Assembly (NCBI RefSeq): GCF_010730575.1
Contig: NZ_AP022614.1
Location: 2,046,001 to 2,110,000, forward strand
DNA from: Mycobacterium parmense
GTDB taxonomy: Bacteria > Actinomycetota > Actinomycetes > Mycobacteriales > Mycobacteriaceae
DNA: 64,000 bases
Direction of reading: 5' to 3'
Part shown: positions 1-9,964 of the stretch, piece after piece
Layout of the letters: each line of letters opens with the position of its first letter
How positions within the stretch are numbered: position 1 is the stretch's first letter
The notes under the pieces: generated by a model
Seen by the model: the letters and a program-made list of their open reading frames with translations, nothing else
Told to the model about the DNA's origin: nothing
Database searches by the model: none
Position numbers and translations under genes: made by a program

Positions 1-261
1 CCCGCCGGCCCCACAGCTGACTTCCAGAACGTCCTTGCCGGTGAGGTCGGTCTGCGAGGCCGTGACGTGGTAGAGCTGGATGCAATAGCGGTTGCGCTCG
101 TCGGAGGCCTCGAGCGGCAGGCCCATCGGGGGGTCCTCTTCGTAGCCGAAGTTGAAGAACACGACGTCGTCGCCGACTTGGCGGGTGCCCAGCGGCAGCA
201 CATATTTCGTGGTGAGCTTCCCAATCAACGGGTTGGACTGGAAGCGGAATCGAGTAGCCAC
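1..261 (-). CDS. Partial SAM-dependent methyltransferase, N-terminal 87 codons (Rv2952/Rv1523-like)
   Basis: The reverse strand is open from a GTG at 261 to the window edge and reads as the N-terminus of a mycobacterial glycolipid O-methyltransferase. Visible landmarks are [16 protein letters not shown], the family signature seen in Rv2952-type enzymes, and [10 protein letters not shown], the start of the SAM-binding glycine-rich loop, where the window cuts it off. An in-frame stop lies four codons upstream of the GTG, so the start is well constrained, though no strong ribosome-binding site is visible. It diverges from the MmpL gene, and such enzymes methylate sugars or hydroxyls of LOS, phenolic glycolipids or glycopeptidolipids. 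The exact substrate cannot be told from this fragment. Confidence 0.8.
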   Translation of the reverse strand, partial: MATRFRFQSNPLIGKLTTKYVLPLGTRQVGDDVVFFNFGYEEDPPMGLPLEASDERNRYCIQLYHVTASQTDLTGKDVLEVSCGAGG

Positions 262-442
262 GGGCAGAGTGTTTCACGAAGGCCTGAAAGGATGGCCGAA
301 TTGGCCGGGTTCACCGGGTGAATTTCCGCTGCCAAAAAGCCCCTGACCAGCAGATTCCCACCAAAGTCACAGCAACATCACGGTCCGTGCCGCAATTGTG
401 ATTAGCCCACGGGACCGAACGCTTGACGGTAGGGTGAGTTGG

Positions 443-3400
443 GTGTCAAGCAAGGTCGGCACCGGCTCGCACGAAGCGGCCAAACCAGGGGGAGTCTTCG
501 ACCGCATCGGTGATGTGGTCGTTCGATGGCCGCTGCTCGTCATCGCCGCGTGGGTCGCGTTCGCGGCAACTCTGGCGCTGACGCTCCCGCCCTTGATGGC
601 GCAGGCTGCCAAGCACCAGGACAAGCCGCTCCCCGACGACGCCCCCACCATGATCATCAACCAGGACATGGCGAAGGCCTTCGCCACCCCGGGGACCACG
701 TCCGAGGCCCCCAAGGGCCCCGGTCCGCAGAAGAAGGCCGGCGACCCCGATGCCGGCGGCGGCAACCCCCTGGGCGGCGGCGGGTCGCTGCTGATGATCC
801 TGCTGACCGACGAGCATGGGATTTCGCCGGCCGACGAGGACGTCTACCGCAAGCTTGTCGAGAGGCTGCACGAAGACAAGCAAGACAAGATGACCGTGCA
901 GGACTTCCTGAACACCCCGCAGATGCGTGAAGTCCTGGCGAGCAAGGACGGCAAGGCCTTCATCCTTCCGGTGTCGTTCCCCGGCGCGGGCACCGACCCG
1001 GTCGTGGTTGCCGGCTACCAGCGCGTCAAGCAGATCGCCAAAGAGGTCACCAAGGGAACCTCCCTGACCGCCAACGTCAGCGGCCCGCTCGCGACGATCG
1101 CCGACGCCACCGCCATGGCGCAGGAGGACGCCCACTTCATCGAGATCGGCACCGTGGCCAGCGTGCTGATCATCCTGTTCATCATCTACCGCAACGTGGT
1201 CACCATGTTGGTGCCGCTGCTCAACATCGGCGCGACCATCGGCACCTCGCAGGGCGTCCTGTCCGGGCTGTCAGAGATCGGGCTGCCGATCAGCCTGCAG
1301 AGCATCGTGCTGATGAGCGCGGTGATGATCGGCGCGGGAACCGACTATGCGGTCTTCTTGATCAGCCGATATCACGACTACGTTCGCCGAGGCGAGACCT
1401 CGGACCGCGCGGTGAAGATGGCGTTGATGTCGATCGGCAAGGTGATCGCCGCGTCCGCGGCCACCGTCGCCGTCACCTTCGTCGCGATGGTCTTCACCAA
1501 GTTGGAGGTCTTTTCGGCGGTCGGCCCGGCGATTTCGATCTCGGTCATCATCTGCCTGCTCTCGGCGACCACGCTGCTGCCCGCGCTGTTGGTGATCACC
1601 GGCCGGCGTGGCTGGATCAAGCCCCGCCGGGACCTGACCACCAGGACCTGGCGGATCATGGGCACGCGGGTGGTCCGCAAGCCCCGCATCCACCTGGTCG
1701 GCAGTCTGGTCGTCCTCATCGCCCTGGCCGCGTGCACCAGCGTGATGCGGTTCAACTACGACGACCTCAAGACCATGCCCGCGTCGGTGGACAGCTCCAA
1801 GGGATATGTGGCGATGAACAAGCATTTCCCGATGAACGCCCTGACCCCGATGGTGTTGTTCGTCCAGTCGTCTCACAACCTGCGGAAACCGGCGGCGCTG
1901 GCCGACCTCGAGCAGATGGCCAGCCGGGTGGCAGCGCTGCCCGACATCACGATGGTGCGGGGCCTGACCAGGCCGAACGGCGATCCGCTGGAGCAGACCA
2001 AGATCTCGTTCCAGGCGGGCGAGGTCGGCAGCAAGCTCGACGACGGGTCCAAGCAGATCGCCGCGAACGGGGACAACCTGGACAAGCTGGTCAACGGCTC
2101 CAACCAGTTGGCCGACGCGCTGGCTCAACTCCGCGACCAGGTGAACACCGCCTTGTCCAGCCTCAGCGGGGTCGTCGGGCCGCTGATGGCCATGGAACAG
2201 ATGATGGGCGGCGACAAGACGATCTCCGCCCTCAACCAGGGCGCGCAGTTCACCGGCCAGCTCAAGTCGCTCGGTGACAACCTGGGCGCGTCCACGGCCA
2301 ACGCCCAGGACATCGCGACGTGGGCCGGCCCGATGCTGGTCGCCCTGAATGACAGCCCGGAATGCAACGCCGATCCGGGTTGTGTGAACTCGCGTGCCGG
2401 GCTGGCGTCGCTCGTGCAGGCCAACAACGACGGCACCCTCAACTCGCTGAAGATCATGGCCGCCAACCTGCAGTCGGCCCAGAAGGCCCAGACCATCGGC
2501 CAGACCCTGGACAAGGTGCAACAGACGATGTTGCAGGCCTCGGCCGCCATGACGACCATCAAGAATCTGCAGTCCACGATGGGCCAGGCGCAGCAGGGCG
2601 CCAACGCCCTGGCCGACGGCAGCCGGGCCATCGCCGGCGGCGTCAAGGAACTGGTGGACCGGACCAGGGACATCGGCAGCGGGCTCAACGAGGCGTCGCA
2701 GTTCCTGCTGGACATGAAGCAGAACGCCAACAAGGCCGACATGGCCGGATTCAACATCCCGCCGCAGATCATGACGCGCGACGAGTTCAAGAAGGGCGCG
2801 GCGATCTTCATCTCGCCCGACGGCCACGCGGCGCGGTACCTGATTCAGAGTGCGATCAATCCGTTCAGCACCGAAGCCATGGATCAGATCCCCAAGATCA
2901 TCAAGGCGGCACAGTCGGCGACGCCGAACACCGAGCTGGCCGACGCGAAGATCTCGGTCGCGGGAATCCCCAGCGGCCTGAAGGACACTCGCGACTACTA
3001 CAACGATGACATCGCGTTCATCGTCTTCGCGACCATCATCATCGTGTTCCTCATCCTGGTCGGGTTGTTGCGCGCGATCGTCGCGCCGCTGTATCTCATT
3101 GGCTCCGTGCTGCTTTCGTACCTGTCGGCCATGGGGCTCGGTGTGCTCGTGTTCCAGATCATCCTCGGCCAGAATCTGCACTGGAGCCTGCCGGGATTGT
3201 CGTTCATTCTGTTGGTCGCGGTCGGTGCCGACTACAACATGCTGCTCATTTCGCGCATCCGCGACGAGTCGCCGCACGGGGTGCGTGTCGGCGTGATCCG
3301 CACCGTCGGTTCCACCGGTGGCGTGATCACCTCTGCCGGTTTGATTTTCGCGGCATCGATGTTCGGCCTGATGACCGCCAGCATCTACACGATGGCCGAG

Positions 3401-4036
3401 GCCGGGTTCATCCTCGGCATGGGGATCCTGATCGACACGTTCCTGGTTCGCACCATCACCGTGCCGGCCGTGGCATCGTTGATCGGCCAAAAGAACTGGT
3501 GGCCTTCGCATCTGGGAAAGAATGCCGAACAGGTGATGGCGGCCCACCAGGCCAAGCAACGGCAACTCGAACAGCTGACCGATCAACTGGTGCGGATGAA
3601 GGTTCTTCCCACCCAGAAGATCCGTCCGTCGTTCACCCCGGCGCAGGCCACTCTGGCCGCGCGCAAAAACGGCGCAAAACCCGCCAAGGGCAACGGGAAG
3701 AAGCGAAGCGACGACGACTTGCCCCATGCTTTGCCGATATTCGACCTCAGCGGCCTGCCCTCACACCTGACCGACGCCCTGCGGGAGTCGGATTCGAAGG
3801 CGACAACGGCTGCAAACGGCAACGGCAGGCAGCCCAAGAAGGCCGACCGCTACCTCGGCCACTCCCTACCGCTGTTCGGGAACAACATCCTTTCGCAGCG
3901 TCCCGTCGTGCTGACCAACACCAACGGCAACGGGCACGCCAACGGCAACGGGCACGGGCTGCCGGCCGACGACGACGACGTCAGCCAGCCGCTTCCGGTG
4001 TTCGGCGCCGCCAACGGAAAGAACACGGGCGACTAG
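443..4036 (+). CDS. mmpL12: MmpL family RND lipid exporter, MmpL12-like
   Basis: About 1197 residues. It is an inner-membrane proton-driven transporter expected to export a glycolipid precursor. One N-terminal membrane helix is followed by a periplasmic domain, a first helix bundle with GAGTDY (D301/Y302), a large Gln/Ala/Asn-rich periplasmic coiled region, and a second bundle with GADYN (D930/Y931). These are the two Asp-Tyr pairs of the MmpL proton relay. The cytoplasmic tail is long, with Asn-Gly runs and three copies of an H-x-LP-[IVL]-F motif, as in MmpL12. GTG 443 is chosen because AGGGTGAG precedes it and because the resulting N-terminus matches MmpL12; GTGs at 398 and 434 are alternatives. 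The neighbouring fadD and acyltransferase suggest LOS transport. It converges on fadD with a 15-bp gap. Confidence 0.88.
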   Translation: MSSKVGTGSHEAAKPGGVFDRIGDVVVRWPLLVIAAWVAFAATLALTLPPLMAQAAKHQDKPLPDDAPTMIINQDMAKAFATPGTTSEAPKGPGPQKKAGDPDAGGGNPLGGGGSLLMILLTDEHGISPADEDVYRKLVERLHEDKQDKMTVQDFLNTPQMREVLASKDGKAFILPVSFPGAGTDPVVVAGYQRVKQIAKEVTKGTSLTANVSGPLATIADATAMAQEDAHFIEIGTVASVLIILFIIYRNVVTMLVPLLNIGATIGTSQGVLSGLSEIGLPISLQSIVLMSAVMIGAGTDYAVFLISRYHDYVRRGETSDRAVKMALMSIGKVIAASAATVAVTFVAMVFTKLEVFSAVGPAISISVIICLLSATTLLPALLVITGRRGWIKPRRDLTTRTWRIMGTRVVRKPRIHLVGSLVVLIALAACTSVMRFNYDDLKTMPASVDSSKGYVAMNKHFPMNALTPMVLFVQSSHNLRKPAALADLEQMASRVAALPDITMVRGLTRPNGDPLEQTKISFQAGEVGSKLDDGSKQIAANGDNLDKLVNGSNQLADALAQLRDQVNTALSSLSGVVGPLMAMEQMMGGDKTISALNQGAQFTGQLKSLGDNLGASTANAQDIATWAGPMLVALNDSPECNADPGCVNSRAGLASLVQANNDGTLNSLKIMAANLQSAQKAQTIGQTLDKVQQTMLQASAAMTTIKNLQSTMGQAQQGANALADGSRAIAGGVKELVDRTRDIGSGLNEASQFLLDMKQNANKADMAGFNIPPQIMTRDEFKKGAAIFISPDGHAARYLIQSAINPFSTEAMDQIPKIIKAAQSATPNTELADAKISVAGIPSGLKDTRDYYNDDIAFIVFATIIIVFLILVGLLRAIVAPLYLIGSVLLSYLSAMGLGVLVFQIILGQNLHWSLPGLSFILLVAVGADYNMLLISRIRDESPHGVRVGVIRTVGSTGGVITSAGLIFAASMFGLMTASIYTMAEAGFILGMGILIDTFLVRTITVPAVASLIGQKNWWPSHLGKNAEQVMAAHQAKQRQLEQLTDQLVRMKVLPTQKIRPSFTPAQATLAARKNGAKPAKGNGKKRSDDDLPHALPIFDLSGLPSHLTDALRESDSKATTAANGNGRQPKKADRYLGHSLPLFGNNILSQRPVVLTNTNGNGHANGNGHGLPADDDDVSQPLPVFGAANGKNTGD

Positions 4037-4051
4037 CACACCGCCTCTCCA

Positions 4052-5809
4052 CTACGCGTCCAGGCGGGTGAACTCGTCCTGCCGGTACAGCTCCACGCAC
4101 TGGGAGCGCCGGATCTTGCCGCTGGTGGTGATGGGGATCGAGCCGGGCGAGACCAGCACCAGATCCGCCACCCGCAATCCGTGCGACTTCGAAATGGCCG
4201 AGGTCACTTCGCGTTTGACTACGCCCAGCCTCTCGGCCGCCTCCTCGTCGGACTCGCCCTTCTTCTTGAGTTCGATGATCGCGACCAGCTTCTCCACACC
4301 CTTGTCGGGAACCGCGATCGCCGCGCAGCGGCCCGCGGTGATCTCCTGGATCGTGGCCTCGATGTCGTCAGGAGAGTGGTTGCGCCCGTACACAATCAGA
4401 AGATCCTTGATGCGCCCGATGATGAAGAGCTCACTTTCGGAGACGAATCCCGAATCACCGGTGCGCAGCCAGGGGCCTTCGGGTGTTCCCTGGTGGGGCT
4501 CGACGATCTGGGCGCCGAACGTGCGTTGGTTCTCCTCGGCTTTCTGCCAGTAGCCGGCGGCAACGTGGTTGCCGTGCACCCAGATCTCCCCGACGGATCC
4601 TTCGGGGCACTCGCGGCGGGTGTCGGAGTCGACGATGCGCACCAACTGTGACTTCGGCGTGCCGTAACTGACCAGCGGTGTACCGCTTCCGGTTTCAGAT
4701 CGCTCGGCTTGACCGGCGGAAAGTTTCTCGGAGTCGAAGTGGACGATCTTGGGTGGTTCACCGACGTTACGGGTTGCGATGTACACCGTCGCTTCTGCCA
4801 TGCCGTACGACGGCCGCAGCACCGCGGGGTCGAGGTTGAACCGGGCGAACCGGTCGGCGAATCGCTTGAGCGTTGCGGGCTGCACCCGCTCGCTGCCGTT
4901 CAGAAGTGAGTGCACATTTCCCAGGTCGAAACCGGCCATGTCCTCGTCCGAGGTCTTGCGCACCGCCAACTCGAACGCGAAGTTGGGCCCAGCCGAAAAC
5001 GCGCCTCCGTTGGTTGCCAGCTGTTGTAACCACCGGGCCGGCCGCTGCAGGAATCCCACCGGGCTCATGACCACCGTGGGTGCGCCCACCACAATCGGGA
5101 AGATGATTCCCAGCAGCAGACCCATGTCGTGATACAAGGGCAGCCAAGACACCGCACACAGCCCCGGCGGGGCGACCGAACCGCTGGCCGCGAAGAAGTC
5201 GGCGGCGACCTGCTCGAAGTTGGCGAAGACGTTCTTGTTCGACACCATGACGCCGGCCGGTGTGCGTGTCGACCCGGAGGTGTACTGCAGATACAAGAAC
5301 TCCGGCTGGTCATTGCGGCCACGCGACCGGGGTCCGGCCGGCTTCTGTCGAGAATCCAGGTCCAGCAGGTCGACTTCGACGATCGACGGGGTCGACGCCC
5401 CTTGTTGCGATTGCACAGCGTCGTTGACATTGTCGACGACGGCCGACGTCGTGAGGACCACCGCGGGCGAGGTGTCGGCCAGAACCGAGACCGTCCGCTC
5501 GTCGTGGGCGCCGCCGAAGGGCACCGAAAGCGGAACGGCAACCAGCCCGGCCTGCAGCGCGCCCAGGAAACCGACGATATAGTCCAGTCCCTGAGGCGCC
5601 AAGATCACGGCCCGGTCGCCGGTCGACCCGCGAAGTCGCAGCTGTTCGCCGAGGTTCACCGCTCGCCGGTGGAGCTGCGACCAGGTCAGGGAGGTCGCAA
5701 CGCCGTTCCAATCCTGCTCGAAGTCAAGGAATGTGACCGCCGTGTCGTTCGGCTGCAGGCTGGCACGCTCGCGCAGGACAGCAGAAAGTGAAGACTCAAC
5801 CACGGGCAT
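4052..5809 (-). CDS. fadD25: Long-chain fatty-acyl-AMP ligase, FadD25-like
   Basis: A 585-residue adenylate-forming enzyme of the FAAL class, which activates a fatty acid as acyl-AMP for loading onto a polyketide synthase. Seen in order: the phosphate-binding loop YTSGSTRTP (residues 176-184), [17 protein letters not shown], the hinge motif [20 protein letters not shown], and the C-terminal TTSGKIRR with the conserved lysine. The start at 5809 (MPVVESSL) reproduces the FadD25 N-terminus. In M. tuberculosis and M. marinum the same gene sits beside mmpL12, papA4 and pks5, and in M. marinum this set makes LOS. No pks5 lies inside this window, so the partner synthase must lie to the left or elsewhere. 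Confidence 0.9.
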   Translation of the reverse strand: MPVVESSLSAVLRERASLQPNDTAVTFLDFEQDWNGVATSLTWSQLHRRAVNLGEQLRLRGSTGDRAVILAPQGLDYIVGFLGALQAGLVAVPLSVPFGGAHDERTVSVLADTSPAVVLTTSAVVDNVNDAVQSQQGASTPSIVEVDLLDLDSRQKPAGPRSRGRNDQPEFLYLQYTSGSTRTPAGVMVSNKNVFANFEQVAADFFAASGSVAPPGLCAVSWLPLYHDMGLLLGIIFPIVVGAPTVVMSPVGFLQRPARWLQQLATNGGAFSAGPNFAFELAVRKTSDEDMAGFDLGNVHSLLNGSERVQPATLKRFADRFARFNLDPAVLRPSYGMAEATVYIATRNVGEPPKIVHFDSEKLSAGQAERSETGSGTPLVSYGTPKSQLVRIVDSDTRRECPEGSVGEIWVHGNHVAAGYWQKAEENQRTFGAQIVEPHQGTPEGPWLRTGDSGFVSESELFIIGRIKDLLIVYGRNHSPDDIEATIQEITAGRCAAIAVPDKGVEKLVAIIELKKKGESDEEAAERLGVVKREVTSAISKSHGLRVADLVLVSPGSIPITTSGKIRRSQCVELYRQDEFTRLDA

Positions 5810-5910
5810 CAGGTTACCTTCGTCGTGGGCGTTTCCGGACATAACCGCGACGAATCGTCTCCGAGGGCAAACCGCCGCGCAGGTGAGACCCATAAACTAC
5901 CCTGTACGCG

Positions 5911-7245
5911 GTGGACAATCGGCTCGCACATATGGACCAGGCATCGTTTCTTGGTCTGCGGGCGCTTGGCTACGGGGCGCTCGTGCAGTTCAACTGGATC
6001 TATAACCGTGCCGTCGACATCGACGGGCTGCGGCGTTTCCACCACAACCTCGGCTACGGGTTGTTGGGCCGGCGGATCGAACGGTCGCCCTTGCCTTTCG
6101 GCCGTGACCGGTGGGTGTGCGCCCGTGGTCCGGCGGACCTCGACATCGCCGAAACCGCCCGGCCCCGCGCCGATCTGAGTGCCTGGCTGCTCGAGCGTGC
6201 ACGCCTGCCGCTGGATCCCGAGCACGGCCCCAGCTGGCATCTGGGGGTGCTGCCCCTGCTGGACGGCGGAACGGCGATCAGCCTGGTGACTTCGCACACC
6301 ATCGTCGACGGTCTCGGAATCCTGCAGGCAATCACCGACGCCGCCACCGGGCGCACCCGCTACCTGGGATATCCGTCACCGTGCTCACGCACCCGCACGC
6401 GCGCTGTGCTGCAGGACACCCGGCAAACCCTGGCATCGGTCCCAGAATTCGCGCGAGCGCTGCGTGCCACCGCGCGCATCGTCCGGTTGCGGAGAGCCGA
6501 AGTCGCCACCTCGATCATGTCGGCGCCACCGCGTCCCCGGGATGCCGGCGACGACCAGCCCGTGGTGCCGACGCTGACCGCCTACGTCGACCTTGCGGAC
6601 TGGGATGCGTGCGCGAATAGTCTTGGAGGAAACAGCTTTACGCTCGTTGCCGGCTTCGCGGCCAGACTCGGCGTCCGATTGGGACGCGTCTGCGACGACG
6701 GCACGGTCACGTTGTCGTTTCCGGTCAGCGAGCGCACCGAGAACGACACCCGCGGCAACGCCGTGGTGCTCCCCACCATTTCCGTCGACCCGACGCACTT
6801 GTCGTCGGACCTCGCAGAGGTCCGCTTGAAGTTCAAGCAGGCGTTCGCCGATCTCGCGCAGATCACCCAGGAGTTGTTGGCGCCGCTGCCGTTGGCGTCG
6901 CTGACACCGAAGTGGGTGGCCCGCAGAACAGCGCGGATGGGGCTGGGCGCTGCCAATTCGCCCATCGGCTGCTCGAACGTCGGCGCTATCGACTCAGCGG
7001 TCAACCGCCCGGACGGCACCGAGGCCGACTACGCCTCGGGGCGCTTGATCGAGCCGTGGATCACCGAGCGGACACTGGAGGGCATGGGCGGGCAGCTCTT
7101 CGTAGTCTCCGGACGCGTCGGCGGCCGGATCTTCCTCGCCGTCAACGCCTACCTTGCCGGGCAGCAGAATTCGGTGGCTGCGCTGCGCGAGGCCTTGTCA
7201 CGCACCTTCGACGAATTCGGTCTGGTTGCGCAGATCCATGGCTGA
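5911..7245 (+). CDS. Condensation-superfamily acyltransferase (PapA/wax-synthase-like fold)
   Basis: About 444 residues. SHTIVDG supplies the HxxxD catalytic motif expected of the condensation/PapA/WS-DGAT acyltransferase superfamily, and the C-terminal half carries the SNVGAID segment seen in many such enzymes. It probably esterifies a sugar or lipid hydroxyl of the glycolipid with an activated acyl group. It is divergent from fadD25 and is followed after 15 bp by the SDR gene, heading a short plus-strand operon (5911-9951). GTG 5911 is used; ATG 5932 is a possible shorter start. The sequence is not close enough to PapA4 for me to give it that name. Confidence 0.7.
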   Translation: MDNRLAHMDQASFLGLRALGYGALVQFNWIYNRAVDIDGLRRFHHNLGYGLLGRRIERSPLPFGRDRWVCARGPADLDIAETARPRADLSAWLLERARLPLDPEHGPSWHLGVLPLLDGGTAISLVTSHTIVDGLGILQAITDAATGRTRYLGYPSPCSRTRTRAVLQDTRQTLASVPEFARALRATARIVRLRRAEVATSIMSAPPRPRDAGDDQPVVPTLTAYVDLADWDACANSLGGNSFTLVAGFAARLGVRLGRVCDDGTVTLSFPVSERTENDTRGNAVVLPTISVDPTHLSSDLAEVRLKFKQAFADLAQITQELLAPLPLASLTPKWVARRTARMGLGAANSPIGCSNVGAIDSAVNRPDGTEADYASGRLIEPWITERTLEGMGGQLFVVSGRVGGRIFLAVNAYLAGQQNSVAALREALSRTFDEFGLVAQIHG

Positions 7246-7260
7246 ATCAGGGATCAACAC

Positions 7261-8103
7261 TTGGCTTCCGTGAGCGTTACCCTCACCGGCGCAACGGGAT
7301 TCGTCGGACGCCACATATTGCGCAGCCTTCTGGCGCGCGGATGCCCGGTGCGGGTCCTGGTTCGCGATCCGGCACGGCTGGCGGATCTTCGCGCACACCA
7401 AGCACTCCAAGTGGTCGAGACGCCCGACTTGTTTTCCGAGGCGGACGACAGACTCCATGAGCTTCTCGATGGGTCCAAGACCTTGATCCACGCTGCGTGG
7501 TATGCGGAACCGGGCAAATACCTCACCTCGCCGATCAACCTCACGTGCCTGACGGGCACCCTCAACCTCGCCTCCGCATTCGCGGCGGTCGGGGGCAGGC
7601 GATTCGTCGGCCTGGGCACCTGCGCGGAATACGATCTGTCCGCGGGGCTCATCACGACCGACACCCCGTTGTCCCCGAACACCTTGTATGCCGCGTGCAA
7701 AGCGTCGGCCTACCAGGTGCTTCGCTGTCTGCTCGACACCGAGGACGTGAGCTTCGCCTGGTGCCGGCTCTTCTACCTGTACGGGGAAGGCGAGGACGAG
7801 CGGCGGTTGGTTCCCTACCTACGCAAACAATTGAGCGCGGGGCAAGACGTGCTGCTCACAAGGGGTGATCAGGTGCGTGATTTCCTCGATGTGCACGATG
7901 CCGGCCGGATGATCGCCGACGTCGCGCTGGGAGACCAGCAGGGCGCACAGAACATCTGCTCAGGCGAGGCGGTGACGGTTCGGCAGCTCGCTGAACGCAT
8001 TGCCGACGAGTACGGTCGGCGTGAACTGTTGCGATTCGGGGCCAGGCCCGAGAATCTCTTTGACCCACCGCGGGTTGTCGGCGTGCGAAAGGACGTGCGA
8101 TGA
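7261..8103 (+). CDS. NAD-dependent epimerase/reductase, NDP-4-keto-sugar SDR
   Basis: About 280 residues, extended short-chain dehydrogenase fold. The N-terminal GATGFVG dinucleotide loop follows directly after the start, and YAACK supplies the YxxxK catalytic pair, preceded by a Thr/Cys-containing strand (GTCAEY). The size and the DVHDAG segment fit 4-ketoreductases or epimerases acting on nucleotide sugars. With rfbF/rfbG on the facing arm it is the best local candidate for final reduction of a CDP-4-keto-6-deoxyhexose, which is inference. TTG 7261 or GTG 7270 may be the true start. Its stop overlaps the next start by ATGA. Confidence 0.75.
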   Translation: MASVSVTLTGATGFVGRHILRSLLARGCPVRVLVRDPARLADLRAHQALQVVETPDLFSEADDRLHELLDGSKTLIHAAWYAEPGKYLTSPINLTCLTGTLNLASAFAAVGGRRFVGLGTCAEYDLSAGLITTDTPLSPNTLYAACKASAYQVLRCLLDTEDVSFAWCRLFYLYGEGEDERRLVPYLRKQLSAGQDVLLTRGDQVRDFLDVHDAGRMIADVALGDQQGAQNICSGEAVTVRQLAERIADEYGRRELLRFGARPENLFDPPRVVGVRKDVR

Positions 8104-9155
8104 GTGGGGTGACGCAGCTCTACGAGCAGTCGGACTTTCCCATTTTTCAGAACCGGATGTATGACTCCGCCGAGGAGGCACGCTCCTGTCCCCGAGGCGA
8201 TATCCGTTTGGTTCAGGACGGCGGGAGCGGCCTCGTCTACAACGCGGCATTCCAGCCCGAATTGATGAACTACGACGCCGCGTACCAAAACGAGCAGGCA
8301 CACAGCCCGCTGTTCAAAAACCACCTGGACCAAGTCGCCGGCATCGTCGAGCGTAACCTGGGCACCGACGGGCTGATCGAGGTCGGTTGCGGCAAGGCGT
8401 ACTTCCTCGAGCTGCTCCAGTCGCGCGGCTTCTCCATCGCCGGCTTCGACGCCACGTACGAGGGCGAAAATCCCGCCGTCCAGCGGCGCTACTTCGACGC
8501 GGGCGCGGGCGTGTCGGCGACGGGACTCATCCTGCGGCACGTCCTCGAACACGTCCAGGACCCCGTCGCGTTTCTCGAGGGAATACGCGACGCCAACGGC
8601 GGCGGGCTGATCTATATCGAGGTTCCCTGCTTCGACTGGATCCTGCGGGCGCGCGCGTGGTTCGACATCTTCTACGAGCACGTCAACTACTTCAGGCTCG
8701 ACGACTTCTCCAGAATCTTCGGCCGGGTGGTGGAGGGCGGCCATCTGTTCGGCGGCCAGTACCTCTACGTGGTCGCCGACCTCGACACCTTGCGGTCGCC
8801 GGCCGGGCCGGGCGACAGGGTGGAGTTTCCGCAGGACTTTCTGGCGATGGCATCCGGCACGCCGTCCGATCGGGGCACCGAAGCGACGGCGGTATGGGGG
8901 GCGGCGTCCAAAGGGGTCATCTTCTCGCTCTTGCGGGAACGCTCCGGCAACCCGGTCGACGTCCTCATCGACATCAACCCCGCCAAGTGCAACAAGTACG
9001 TGCCGGCCACCGGCCTGCGCGTGATGTCCCCGGAAGAAGGCATGGCCGCGCTCCCGCCGGGTTCAGACATCTGCGTGATGAACTCCAACTACCTCGAGGA
9101 GATCCGCACGATCACGGGAGACCGATTCAACCTGATTGGAGTTGAGCGTGACTGA
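8100..9155 (+). CDS. SAM-dependent methyltransferase, C-methyltransferase-like without zinc site
   Basis: A 351-residue protein. Motif I is LIEVGCGKAYFLELL (about 92-106). FYEHVNYF (191-198) corresponds to the catalytic Y-H-E-H region of sugar C-methyltransferases. The C-terminal part has the AVWGAASKG Rossmann-like domain that ends such enzymes. It is thus a relative of the protein at 9965-11188. It lacks the four-cysteine zinc cluster: only Cys30 is present in the equivalent N-terminal region. Whether it is active on carbon or oxygen cannot be read from sequence. It is translationally coupled on both sides (ATGA upstream, 8-bp overlap downstream). Confidence 0.75.
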   Translation: MSGVTQLYEQSDFPIFQNRMYDSAEEARSCPRGDIRLVQDGGSGLVYNAAFQPELMNYDAAYQNEQAHSPLFKNHLDQVAGIVERNLGTDGLIEVGCGKAYFLELLQSRGFSIAGFDATYEGENPAVQRRYFDAGAGVSATGLILRHVLEHVQDPVAFLEGIRDANGGGLIYIEVPCFDWILRARAWFDIFYEHVNYFRLDDFSRIFGRVVEGGHLFGGQYLYVVADLDTLRSPAGPGDRVEFPQDFLAMASGTPSDRGTEATAVWGAASKGVIFSLLRERSGNPVDVLIDINPAKCNKYVPATGLRVMSPEEGMAALPPGSDICVMNSNYLEEIRTITGDRFNLIGVERD

Positions 9156-9951
9156 ATTCGACGACGAGGTCAAAAAGCGGATCGACGCGATGTCACGCGA
9201 TGACCGCCTCCGGGCGGATGCCCAGGAGTTCATGCGGACCTCGCTGCTGTCCCAGTACTCCTACAACTTCTCCTGGATGTCGCGGCCCATCATCCAGTAC
9301 CCCCAGGACATGGTCGCGATGCAGGAGCTGATCTGGCGGGTCCGTCCCGACCTGGTCATCGAGACGGGCATCGCCCACGGTGGATCGCTCATCTTCAGCG
9401 CGTCCATGCTGGCGCTGCTGGACGTGGCCGACGCCATCGAATCCGGTGCGACGCTGGACCCCGCCAAGTCGGGTCGCAAGGTGCTGGGCATCGACATCGA
9501 CATTCGTGCGCACAACCGGGCCGCCATCGAGGCGCACCCCATGGCCTCGCGCATTCAGATGATCCAGGGTTCGAGCATCGCCCCCGAGGTGGTCTCACAG
9601 GTGCACGGGATCGCCGCGAGCTATCAGCGTGTGCTGGTGTGTCTGGACAGCAACCACACCCATGACCACGTGCTCGCCGAGTTGGAAGCCTATGCCCCGC
9701 TGACCTCGGTGGGGAGCTATTGCGTGGTCTTCGACACGATCGTCGAGGACGTGCCCGCCGAACTGTCCTCCGACCGCCCTTGGGGCCCGGGCGACAATCC
9801 CAAGACGGCCCTACGCGACTACCTCAAGTCCCACCCGGAGTTTCAGATCGACAAGAGCGTCCAGCACAAACTGCTGATCACCGTGGCCCCCGACGGCTAT
9901 CTGGTTAGGACGGCACAGGATTCGACGTCGTTGACCGACAGCCAGGTGTGA
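9148..9951 (+). CDS. Cephalosporin-hydroxylase/rhamnosyl O-methyltransferase family protein
   Basis: A 267-residue protein of the CmcI-like family (PF04989). Despite the name, mycobacterial members are mostly SAM-dependent sugar O-methyltransferases, for example rhamnosyl methyltransferases of glycolipids. Visible: VIETGIAHGGSLIFSAS (SAM loop), GIDIDIRAHN (acidic residues binding SAM ribose), LVCLDSNHTHDHV and a C-terminal VVFDTIVED metal/active-site stretch. GTG 9148 is preferred because it overlaps the upstream stop by 8 bp; a TTG at 9136 would extend it. It is the last gene of the plus-strand arm, converging on the C-methyltransferase 13 bp away. Confidence 0.82.
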   Translation: MTEFDDEVKKRIDAMSRDDRLRADAQEFMRTSLLSQYSYNFSWMSRPIIQYPQDMVAMQELIWRVRPDLVIETGIAHGGSLIFSASMLALLDVADAIESGATLDPAKSGRKVLGIDIDIRAHNRAAIEAHPMASRIQMIQGSSIAPEVVSQVHGIAASYQRVLVCLDSNHTHDHVLAELEAYAPLTSVGSYCVVFDTIVEDVPAELSSDRPWGPGDNPKTALRDYLKSHPEFQIDKSVQHKLLITVAPDGYLVRTAQDSTSLTDSQV

Positions 9952-9964
9952 GGTAGCGGCAGCC

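Noticed and set aside
1271..3727. Long open frame antisense to the MmpL gene
   Set aside because: Arg/His/Gly-rich translation typical of a GC-rich shadow frame; no domain, and the other strand codes a clear MmpL protein.
4037..4051. Intrinsic terminator between convergent mmpL and fadD genes
   Set aside because: The 15-bp gap has no inverted repeat or T-tract. The same is true of most convergent junctions here.
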